Below are positions 1 to 10,900 of a stretch of DNA of 64,000 nucleotides, piece by piece. The stretch lies in assembly GCA_022828595.1 (NCBI GenBank), contig JAKGHH010000008.1, forward strand, positions 21,072,378 to 21,136,377, in the 5' to 3' direction. Source of the stretch: Nelumbo lutea. Its lineage: Eukaryota; Streptophyta; Magnoliopsida; Proteales; Nelumbonaceae. Position numbers and translations under genes: made by a program. Under the pieces are notes generated by a model. It was not told where the DNA came from. It ran no database searches and saw only the letters and a list, made by a program, of their open reading frames with translations. The stretch's first letter is position 1, and every line of letters begins with the position of its first letter.

Positions 1-1593
1 CGTTTTTCTTGCTAGGCTCTTGTAAATTTGATCTGTTTAGAAAGAGTTATGGTTATTTTAGTTGTAGGGTGCAAGTCTGTGATGAGATTACAAAACTTTT
101 ATTTTCTGCAGTTGCTTTTAATTTGTTTAGCTGCAGAGGAATTAGTAGGGTGTTGTTAGAATTGTTTTAAGTGTTACAGTCCTTATTTGAGAATCCTATG
201 GATTACCTACAGGTTTGCCTTAATTTTTCACTAATTAGAAAATTTGGTTCAGTTTCCTAGTTGAGTTTGGTATCATTACCTTCATTGGATCGTTTTCTCT
301 TTGTTAAATAGGTTATATCTGGCGTAGGACCCATAGAATGGTGGATATCATTAGTCTGAATGTGCATATCAGCATATGCTAGTTTGCAGCTCTGAGATGC
401 CATGCTATTATACAAATACCTCGTGTTTACTTTAAAATGTAGATTCAAGATTGAGGCTAATGAGTAACTGTGTAATTGATATTGCTATAGTTTTCCAACA
501 CCACCATTTCTCCATGGAAGTTGATTATGTCTTTTCTGATCCTCCCCATCTTATTATAATCCACCTCTGAAGGTTGATCTCCATTTGGTCCATATGCTGT
601 AATCACCTTCTGGATTCTGTTTTAGCTTCTATATCAGCATTTCCGACCAATTATTAGTTCAACTGTCTTACTGTATGGTGATCTCCAAGGAGAATAAGAG
701 ACTTTCAAATAAGCATTTGGCACTACTAGTTGTAAAAACCTCTGCATTTGTATTCTGAGTGCAAATAGTAACGGTAGTTGAGAGTTTCACCACATGAAGG
801 ATCACAAGTAAAAGTACCAACCAAATAAGCTTCATGTCAAAATGCCTGAAATGGTAATGGTACCAAACACAACCTATGAAAGGCAATTTAAGAAGGTAAT
901 TCCATATGTGATCCTCAAAACCCCAAGTTAGATGAGAATGGTGTTTCAAGGATTGGTTCAATCTTTAGATCTTGATTTGCTTGCGTTATTTACATGTATG
1001 GGAGCATTTGCATGGTTGTCATTGCCATGAGCCAATCTGTTGATGATATTGATATATTGCCTTGTAAATGGGATTCATACTTTGTTTCTTATCTGTTTAA
1101 ACATTAATTCCTGTTGGTAGTACTTACAACAAGAGGGTTATTTCCTGACTCTCTGTCATAGGGTATGTGTATTTTGCTTCTGCCAGTAGTCGTTTGTGAA
1201 TTGTAAGTAGGCTTCTTATGTGGGGCAGTTGTGCTTTAGCCTTTAGGTCATGGACTTTTTTCATTGTTATGGTTTGAGTTTGTGAAGGGGATATAGAATT
1301 CATATAGTATGTATGGTGCAATATCTGCATGGTGTTGGCTTCTGCTGCAAAACAAGTAAATGTACTTGGGTATTTGGGTATTAGGGAGTGCGTTGTCTCT
1401 TTGAAAGGGATACATCATGTCGAGAATGTCTCTTCGCCCACAATATTTCACTCGAGAAGTAATTGTTGGTAATGATGTAACCGTTTTCAGTCACGTATCA
1501 TTTTTTCGTGATGTGTCAATTTTTTGGCTAAGTACCTCGTCATCTCGTATGCTCTCATATGGTCGGTGACTCAGAGGCTGAAGTGGAGCTCCT

Positions 1594-1765
1594 TGGTGGC
1601 GAGTTGCTTGGTGGCAAGCTACCTAGTGGCGAACTGCATGGTGCCGAGTTGCCTGCTGGCGAGCTGCCTGGTGGTGTGCTACCTAGTGGAGAACTGCCTG
1701 GTGCCGAGCTGCCTTGATGAGCTGCTTGGAGGCGAGCTACCTTGATGAGTTGCTTGGTGGTGAGC
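1594..1765. repeat. 15-bp GC-rich minisatellite
   Basis: About 12 imperfect copies of a 15-bp unit close to TGGTGGCGAGCTGCC, some shortened to 13 bp. Both strands stay partly open in translation only because the unit is a multiple of three, so the apparent short proteins are not taken as genes. It is followed at about 1770-1830 by a segment whose wording recurs near 52.8 and 53.05 kb, so it belongs to a dispersed repeat family. Confidence 0.85.
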
Positions 1766-2156
1766 AAATGTCAGAGGACCCAGGGTGGCTAACCCGGCGA
1801 GGTCACTCCGATGGCTAAGTTAGCACTTAGTAAAGAGAGCTTGAAGAATGATATTAGAGAATGAGAGAGCTAGGGGTTACCACCTCTTCCTTTAGCCTCT
1901 TTTCACATATCTTTGCCCTTGGGGGGTAAGGTCTTTATATACTGGAGTCCTCGTGAGTTAGGTGGAGCAATTATTGGATCCCAACTGTGATGGGACTGGC
2001 TTGTGTGTTAGGTGGATGAAATGCCATCAAACGGTAAAACTGTCCATTCTCGTCAAAACCGGGGAGTGGGTGAGCTAATATAGCCATTACAAGTCACAAT
2101 CTCGTAAAATGCGAGGTACGGTGCTCAGCTCCTCGAGGTTGTCAGGTTGGCACTTG

Positions 2157-2350
2157 TGTCAGGCCGCCAGGTCGGTGCTTGGGCTAGGCCGCCAGCTCGT
2201 ACCAGGGCCAGGTCACGCAAGGGTTAGGCTGCCAGCTCGTTCCAAGGCCAGGCTGCCAGCTCGTGTCAAGGCCAGGCTGCCAGCTCGTGCCTATGCCAGG
2301 CCGCCAGGTCGGGCCAGGGCCAGGCCACCAGGTCGCGCCTGTGCCAGGCT
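2157..2350. repeat. 24-bp GC-rich minisatellite
   Basis: About eight degenerate copies of a 24-bp unit containing AGGCTGCCAGCTCGT and a GCCAGGGCC-like tail. It lies 400 bp after the 15-bp minisatellite, and the two probably belong to one repetitive element. The Arg/Pro/Ala-rich frame across it is a by-product of the repeat. Confidence 0.8.
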
Positions 2351-2698
2351 ACGCTTGTGGGACACTATCATCTTAGCAAAGGCAAGTTGTTCCCAAAGTG
2401 GTCCCGGGTGTCACCTAGTTGTTCTGAGTTGCTAGGCTACAAGATGGTCGGCTACCTGTGGCAAGTTGCCTGTAGCGAGCTACCTGTGGCGAGCTCGAAC
2501 TGTCTATCTGTCAAGGGGCTGCACTTAGTTGGCATGAGGTGCCAGGTGTCACAATGTCATTGGAGGGCCAAATCCGCTCTCATCAGATAGCTAAATGAGC
2601 ACCATGTCTCTAATTTTTCTGGCTGGATTTGTTCAGAAACCGGTAAGCCTGCTATGAAAATGATCTCAGGTTTCAATTTTTGGGGATTTAGTACACTG

Positions 2699-3156
2699 TT
2701 AGTGTGAAGGGTGTGGTAAACGTAGCAGACATGGCCTACTAATATGGCAAAAATACTTGTTCTTGGTGAGTTGGTGTGGAGTAGGATACCCTAGAACACT
2801 GCTGCAATTTGTCTTGGCCCAAAATAGTTGCTGTCTTCCTACCCCATATTTAGCAAGAATATCAGCCAAATTATTGACAGTCTTGATCCATTGAAATTTC
2901 ATTTCCATATCCTTAGTCAACCACCTAAATTTTTTATCTCATTACTATAACTCCTCATTTAAGCTTCCCTCCTTTGTAGCCATCCCAATATCGACTTCGA
3001 ATTACCTTTCACAATCAACCTTTTAATATTCAGACTTCTTGCTTTTTTGTTTTCCCTCCAGAGTGGCCAAGACTTGGTTGTGGAATCCCAGGGCTTTAAT
3101 GTCTGTTTATTTTTTCGATATATGCGGACCCCAGTGGCTGGTGGTTTATTTCCCAA
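2699..3156 (-). pseudogene. LINE-type RNase H relic
   Basis: Read on the minus strand from 3156, the translation gives a segment with RLIVKGNSKSILGWLQRRE. After a frame break it gives MKFQWIKTVNNLADILAKYG. These resemble the middle and C-terminal parts of the RNase H domain that ends ORF2 of plant L1-type LINEs, where 'GDSK' and 'N..AD.LAK' are typical. The two parts are in order but separated by stops and a frame change, so this is a dead fragment. No poly(A) tail or target duplication was found. Confidence 0.6.
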
Positions 3157-3679
3157 GAGAGAAAATAATATTTATGAATACCAAGCTTCTAGCTTTAAAG
3201 CTTTCAAAGCTTAGAATAGAGGATTCGTTTTAACACCAGATTTAGTTCCTAAAAGCCTGGGGGGGGGTTATTGTTGGATAGTGAGCTGGATTGTTAAATA
3301 AGGAAGTTAAAGGATGATTGGTTGAGCTTTCAATTATATTTGCTTTTATGATACTTAAGAATCAATCAAACCAACCAAATCGTTTGCATTGGAGATCTAG
3401 AGAGAGAAGAGAGGACTGCATGCAGTTATATTAATCAAGGAATATTATTGTTTTGAAAAAGCAATAGTTCCTTATTAGAATTGGATTATTGTTTGAGTTT
3501 AATAGCTTTTGGTCCAATTCATTGTATTCTACCATATGCCACAGTCATAATAAAAGACAAGTGAATAATCATAATCACATTATTCTTTAAAATTTATTTT
3601 CCAAAAATTCTGGTTAACCTATTTAGTACGTTTCTAAATGTGTTAACTGATATGTTTTCTTGTTTGCTATTATTGTTAG

Positions 3680-4030
3680 GTTCCTGACCGATTGGATGCA
3701 CCACGTGAAGCATCATAACATGAGCTAGCATCCTTGTATAGGTAATGCATTTTAAGCCTTCCATCTTCTTGTGATATTCTCTGAAAAGGTTATGTCATTG
3801 TTCTTTTTAAAGGATTTGGTTTTATAAACAGTAAATTTCTCCCTTCTGTGCCATATTTGTTTTGCAGGTGATCATGGATTTGTCATTTGTTTATGCCGTA
3901 TGGTAGAAAGATGAAGATGGAACTCTTCTTACCTTCCCTTGTTTTTTTTTTTTTTTTTTTTCCTATTTTACTTTATTCCTTAATATATATCCGTAGGAAT
4001 CAAGAAGCCACACAAATTTTTGACAATAAA
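3680..4030 (+). CDS. Candidate last coding exon and 3' UTR of an upstream gene (partial)
   Basis: A pyrimidine-rich acceptor ending at 3679 is followed in phase 0 by 12 codons (VPDRLDAPREAS) and a TAA at 3716-3718. A possible 3' UTR intron runs from a GTAATG donor at 3742 to a TTTTGCAG acceptor ending at 3867. An AATAAA polyadenylation-type hexamer is at 4025-4030. It ends about 900 bp upstream of the adenylate kinase start, as expected for a tandem upstream neighbour. I do not recognise the protein from 12 residues. Without the rest of the gene or transcripts, this remains a prediction. Confidence 0.35.
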
Positions 4031-4146
4031 TGCAAATACCTAGCTTTCTATAATTAGCCAGAGCGAGATATTTTTGTAGTAAACTTCTAGACTGTAACAA
4101 GTGGTTGTTTGATTTCAGAAAATATGGAATCGACTGCCACCTGTTT

Positions 4147-4275
4147 GATTGCAGAAAATATGGAATCGATTGTTAGGAAGGTGTTTAGTGATTGCAGAAA
4201 ATATGGAATTGACTGTTAGGGAGATGTTTAGTGATTGCAGAAAATATGAATCAACTGTTAGGGAGATGTTTAGTG
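4147..4275. repeat. 43-bp tandem repeat upstream of the adenylate kinase gene
   Basis: Units starting at 4147, 4190 and 4233 are exactly 43 bp apart. Each begins GATTGCAGAAAATATGGAAT and ends in a GTTTAGT-like tail. Degenerate partial copies extend from about 4116 and to about 4315. The array lies about 0.7-0.85 kb upstream of the adenylate kinase start codon. No regulatory role can be shown from sequence. Confidence 0.85.
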
Positions 4276-4970
4276 AGGTTATTTACTAAAATATGGAATC
4301 AATTGTAGAAAATATGAAGAAGAAGAAGAAAATACTTGTGATTGAGAGCGAAGGAGATGAATAACCTCTTGCTGCTGATTGAATGCATTGTGATCTATGG
4401 ATTTACGATTTCCAGAGGGAGAAGTTTGAACAGAGTAGGGAACCGGAAGATTCGGTTAATGGATAGGTTAAACAATGTTTTAAATTTTAATTAATATATG
4501 AAATAATAATTACCTGTTACTTAAATAAATCCGATAACTGCTGTATACGTGGCAGTAATAGAAGTTTTAGATATGATATGGTTTTCTATATTATAGTCGG
4601 ACCCCATTATAAATCGAACTCGGATCACTCTCGATGGGAACGAATTCGAATTCGGACAATCGGGTGGCATTGCTCAATTTGTATCCATAATTTCGCACAG
4701 GATGGTCAACCGTCTACAGAAAAAACCTCGTGTAGTGTAGGAAGGTGTGGGACCTACTGGATGATATGTTCTGAACTTAACCGCCAATTTGGAAGGCTCG
4801 GTGGATTTCACTGTTCACAGAGCGGATAACTACCATTTCTCAGGAGCAAACCAATGGTGGCCGTTTATCAGTTACAAAATATCAGCCACTCTCCTTAGTC
4901 CTCACCTCACTTTGCTACACGAAGATCCTTTCGACTTGTAACCTTCAAAGAAGTGCTCTGCAGCGCAGAA

Positions 4971-7900
4971 ATGGTGCTCAGCTCAGTGATCTCGATTTAC
5001 TACAACAATGGCGCTTCGGCTCCATTCCCCATAACCACCATGGCTCTTTCTTCCTTCAATTATCACCCCTCCTCTTTGACTTCCTTGTCATATTCTCTCT
5101 CCATTCCTTCACCGTATTCGCTCCATCTGTCATCTTTACGATGCTCTTCAAGAACTCAACCAAGGACAAACCCTAAACCAAAGGTTTGCATATTGGTTTT
5201 GCAGATTTTCGGTTTGTATTATATTTCTCCTTAGCTTCTTTTTTTGGGCAGGGATTTAGGGTGAATTGTTTGGCTGGCGAACCATTGAAGGTGATGATAT
5301 CAGGGGCCCCAGCTTCGGGGAAAGGAACTCAGTGTGAGTTGATCGTCCAGAAGGTGATTTCTTTATTTTCCTAGTTTTGATTGATCCGTTGGTCTGCTTA
5401 GCTTAGAAGGGTAGAATGCAAAAAGAATCAAAATAAGGTGAGGAAGAAAAGGTGACACAACTTGCATAATGTACAGGATGGGACGCAGTCATTGAGAGAT
5501 AAAATATAGATTGAACAGTAGAACTTCTTCATTAAGGAAACTACATGCAATAGGTAGTTGTTCCTAGATACTGTTGGAGAAGGAAATGTTTCTTTGGGAA
5601 TTGCAGTTATAACGACCAGAGATTTTTGCATCTCTAAAATCACACAAATCTAGCAATCATTTGTTATAAAACAGAGATGAGTTATAGAACTGGACCCAGC
5701 AATGATACATGAGGCACACTGGGGTAATGCTCCTTTCCTTATTTTTGGTTCCAGCTCAATATGAATACCCAGAGAACAGAAAACACTATCACCTTGAAGA
5801 GAAAAATTCTGGTACAAGTTAGTCATATCTACGTGTCACTATGTCTGGTCTTTCTCTCAACAAGCTAGGATTTTTTTCCAAACAAAAAGAATCCAGCCTT
5901 ATAAGAGGGAATATGATGCATGATAGACCTGCAAAATAAGAAAAAGATAAGAGAATAACATAGGAATCATCACTTAGAGGAACTATTAGGAATCGACATA
6001 TAATAGCTTCTTGAAGGAATTAGAATCATCAAGAAAATCTGTCATTAACACCAAACAAAACAAAGCCTAAGGAAATCATCAAGGAAATCTGTCAAGGAAA
6101 TCATCACTTAGAGGAGCTAATGACTTCTAATCACTTTCCAATTCATGCTCATACCTATGTTGGAATGAGTCAAAGATTGCCTAGAACTGTTAAAAACCTT
6201 TAGGAAATTGATTTATTTGACCCATTAAAAGTTAAACATGAATTTCCTGTAGGCAGACGACTTCTAAAACAAACACCTAGAAAAATAAATCCTAACTCTA
6301 ACTTAAAATTTAAAGCAACCAAGTAATAGAAGCCTTGTCACAAATCCATTTCTATTTTTGATAAACGGTGGTTTATTTTAATGGGAAATAAAAGACTAAC
6401 GGAGTGGTTATTTCAGATACAAGACAGCCAAAACATAACTATTTCATTTTATGTCCAAAATTGCATGATCTTGGGCTTGCTGGATGGATAATCAAATGAG
6501 TTTTCCAGTGACATCAAAATCAAGCTAACTGTGTGAGTTTCAATATTCCAAATTGTGGCTGCAAGTAGAATGGTGAACTTGAGATGCTGTCTCTAGTTTT
6601 GATTTGAAGTTCAAGTAATTCACCTCCAACTTTGAGTTTTTGATCTTTTTTAGCCCGTGTCAGAATGAAGTGATGCAAATTTGTGATTTTTTTGCGACAT
6701 GCTTATGTTTTTTTTTTGAAAAAATAAAACTCCTCTCCTTTCTCTAAAGAAAGAAAAGAACTTATTGTCCTTGGTTGTTAGATTCCATCATCTTCATCCT
6801 TTTGGTTGGTCAGACTCAGATAAAAAGTTGGGATCAGGTAGTGAGGATCTACCCATTTATCATTTTCTCCTTCTATCTCTTTTCTCTCTTTCTTTGCAAA
6901 TTTTCTTTTCTCTGAGAAGATCTTTCTGGAAGCTTTTTCAATCCTTGTACAAGGTGAAATACTTCTATTTCAGGATTGTCTTGTATCACAGAGTCCCTAG
7001 ACCATGTGCCTTCTAGAGAAAGTTTCCACTCTCTATCTTATTCCCCATAAAAACTCTGAACAAAATGACTTTAAGGACACCCATCCATGCCCTTTTTGTC
7101 CTAATGTCAATTGAGTTTATGTCCAATGCAAACATAGATTCATCTTTCATGAAATTAATCCTTTTTTAGTAAAATGGTTTCACCTGAAATTTCATTCTCA
7201 GGAAATGCATCGTGCTGTTGGGTATAGCTGTTTATGCATTAAGCTTTCCACATTGTCCCATGTGATTTTTGTTAGACTGGACCAAATTCTTTCGTCTGTC
7301 TGTTTGTGTGTATGTGTGCATATTTTTTCTGTAGTTTTATAATAATTTTCCAATAATTAATTTAGTGTTTTTAACATGATTATGTTCATTTTAATTTCAT
7401 TTGTAATTTATTTTCAATTTTCATGTTTCTTTCATTATTCAGTACCTTAATAGAGAATTTTATTTTCCTTGTTCCATTAACTTTCATTATTCAGTACCTT
7501 TTTAACATGATTAATCTTCCTTGGTTCTTCAGTATGGATTGGTGCACATATCAACTGGAGATCTTCTAAGAGCTGAAGTATCATCAGGGACAGAGATTGG
7601 AAATAAAGCAAAAGAATATATGGAGACTGGCTGTCTAGTTCCAGATGAGATTGTCATTGCTGTATTATATTACTTCCAAGACCTTGTGTTGTGCTTTTTT
7701 TTCCTTTCCAGAAAATCACTAAACCAATAATTCTTCGTAGATGGTGAAATCACGATTATCACAACAAGATGCAAAGGAGAAAGGATGGCTCCTTGATGGA
7801 TACCCACGAAGCTCAGCCCAAGCACAAAGTTTGGAACAAATGAAGATTAGACCAGACGTATACATTGTCTTGGACGTATGTAATTATTCTCCCATCTTTG

Positions 7901-10900
7901 TTGGTTAATTGTTGTACATGAATTAAACCCACCCAAATGAACTGTACTGAAATTTATAAAAATTACATCACATGTGTATAAGGAGCTGTTTGATAACAGC
8001 TGAAGTTGCTGAACTTAAAGACTTATTGCTTTGTCTTTTAGTTTGTTAAAATAATTAAATAATAAAAATTTCAAGGGTATAGTGATCTACCCAACTTCAG
8101 TTTCAACCATTAAAGAGTTCACAATCTCCTTAAGAACATATTCACTAAAAGACAAAGCAATAAGTTTTTCAGTTCAGCATCTTCAGCTGTTATCAAACGA
8201 CCCCTAAAGTTTACGTGATTTCTTGCTTCCTTTGAAATTGTTATTTCTAATTCTATTATGTGAACAGGTTTCAAGTTTTGCAAGCTATTGTTTGATCATC
8301 TTAAATGTTAGATATCCATTTAGAACTGGAACCCCAGTGTTACCAGGATGGCTTGAAATTAAAGGGTCTAGTTGTGCTGACATTTAGAATCCATGCTGCA
8401 AGTTAGCACTTGGCATGAAACTTACTTTAGCATAATGATGATGCTCAAATCTGAAGTTAGGAAGAAACCTGGCACTTTGTACTCATAAACAGTATATCAC
8501 AGGAAAGGACACAACCCATAATGAGTCTGCACTCCGAGTCCTTTTTTACTATTTTAAATTATTTATATAATTAAATGTTAAGGGCCATTATTCAGTGTAA
8601 TGGTAAAATCTCTAGCTGTCAGTGTGAGAATGCAGGTTTTAGTCTGACAGCATCCACTTTGTGCAAAAAAAAAAAAAATGCTAAAGGTTAGGACTGTATC
8701 CAGTGTACCCCTCCCAAGACCCTAGATAGCTGGGACTAACTTTTTTATGATTAAACAAAATTTATTTCCATATCTCCTATGCTATATATGTGGAGGTTCA
8801 TGTATCTGGACACCTGAATACTTGGTGTCCTTGCTATGTACCATAGTAACTACATCAGAACCAAACCATTGGAAAGCCTTGAAACCTGAATTAGGGGATT
8901 TCATATTTAAAACTAATATTACTAATAAAAATGTTATCTAATTAGTTCTTTCTGTATATACTATTGTTCTGTTAGAGAGGTTGTCCAGAGGAGAAGAAGG
9001 AAGAGAGAGAGAGAGAGTCGAGAGACAAAAGTTTGAAGTCTCAGAAAGCTGCTGGCAGTGCCAGCTTTTTTGTTATTTGTACTAGGGCGACACAACTTAA
9101 AATAAAACAGGTTGAAAGTACTAAAGTACCCCTGCGGTACTAAACATACAAAATAACAACATTTCAACACTCCCCCTCAAGTTGGGACATAGATATCAAT
9201 CATGCCCAAATTGTCACACAAAATCATAATGTCGCAAGTGATGTAACCCCTTTGTGAAGATGTCTGCAAGTTGGTCTTTAGAACTGACATAGGGAGTACA
9301 CACTTCCCCTGTGACAACATTTTCTCTGATGAAATGTTTGTCAACTTTGATATGTTTAGTTTTATCATGCAGCACAGGATTAACAGTGATGTTTATGGCT
9401 GCTTTGTTATCATAGTAAAGCGTCATAGGTCCATCAACTGGAAAGCCCAACTCAACAAATTCTTTAACCACATAATTTTTGCCACTCCATGAGACATTGC
9501 CCGATATTCAGCTTCAGCACTAGACTTAGCTACCACATTATGCTTTTTGCTTCTCTAGGTAACTAGGTTCCCTCCTATAAAGGTACAATAGCCACTTATT
9601 GACTTCCAGTCATTCAATGATCCTACCCAATCAGTATTGGTGTACACTTCAACTTTCAAATGCTCATGCTTTTGAAACAACAAGCTTGCACCTGGGAACT
9701 TCTTAAGATATCTGAGAACTCTTTCTGCTGCTTCAATGTGGGTAGTCTTAGGGGCATGCTTGAACTGGCTAAGAACTCCCACTGCATAAGCAATGTCTGG
9801 TCGAGTCATAGAAAGATATAGCAGTCTTCCTACAAGTCTCTGAAATTGTTTCACATCCTCGATGGGTTCACCTTGATAGTCTCCTAACTTGTTGTTAGGA
9901 TCAATAGGGGAATCAACGAGCTTCACTTCCAATTTTCCTGTATCTTGGAGTAGATCTAGGACATACTTTCTTTGGGAAATGAAGATACCCTTTTTTGAGC
10001 AGGCCACTTCAATCCCAAGGACGTACCTTAGAGGACCTAGATCCTTCACTTCAAACTGGGAAGCAAGGAAACTCTTCAACTTTTGAATTTCATCATTCCA
10101 ATCACCAGTGATAACTATATCATCAACATATACTATCAGTGCTGCAATCCTTTCTTCTCTTTTCACAAACAGTGTGTGATCAGATTGACACTGCTTGTAC
10201 CTCTTTGCTGAATTGCTACATGGAATCTATTGAACCAGGCTCTCGATGATTATTTCAGGCTATATAATGATTTTTTTTTTAACTTGCACACTTTCTGTTC
10301 CTTACCTTGAGCTCGGAAACCAGGGGGTTGCACCATGTATACTTCCTCTTCAAGGTCACCATTTAAGAATGCGTTCTTGATATCAAGTTGATGAAGTTCC
10401 CAGTCAAGATTAGCAGCTAAGGAGAAAAGAACTCTAATGGAGTTAATCTTAGCAACGGGTGCAAAAGTTTCTCCGTAATCCACTCCATACACTTGTGTAA
10501 ACCCTTTTGCTACTAGATGAGCTTTATACCGCTCCACTGTGCCATCAATCCTATGTTTTACTGTGAAAACCCATTTACACCCAACTGGTTCCTTCCCCTT
10601 AGGAAGATCTACAAGTTCCCATGTACCATTCTTATGTAAAGCATTAATCTCTTCCTTCATAGCATCTGTCCGTTCAGGTATCAAAAGAGCTTCTACCACA
10701 TTCTTAGGAATGAGAACATTGTTAATGGAAGAGAGAAAGGCTCGAAAGGAAGGTGAAATGTTCTCATAGGAAACAAAGTGGGACATGGGGTGTTTAGTGG
10801 TGCAAGACCTAACACCTTTCCGATGAGCAATAGGAAGGTTAAGGTCATCAACAATAGAGGTATCAATGGCAATAGGGTCAGGAACATCAATGGGAACCAA

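Larger units (their letters stand above)
1..3679. other. Non-coding stretch, probably intron(s) of an upstream gene
   Basis: No convincing exon was found before 3680. The stretch is A/T-rich plant non-coding DNA, apart from two GC-rich minisatellites and a LINE RNase H relic listed separately. Because a plausible terminal exon follows a good acceptor at 3678-3679, this is most simply read as intron of a plus-strand gene whose other exons lie left of the window. It could equally be intergenic. Short reading frames here show no recognisable domain. Confidence 0.35.

Noticed and set aside
1524..1767. Small Leu/Cys-rich or Ser/Pro-rich proteins on either strand
   Set aside because: They are translations of the 15-bp minisatellite, open on both strands because the unit is a multiple of three.
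4953..4970. Upstream start MLCSAE for the adenylate kinase
   Set aside because: The first codon there is GTG. The first in-frame ATG is 4971.
5186..5374. Alternative acceptor at about 5201 for exon 2
   Set aside because: A TTTTGCAG precedes 5202, but reading on from it in phase 0 meets a stop within ten codons. The acceptor ending at 5251 keeps the frame and gives the expected protein.
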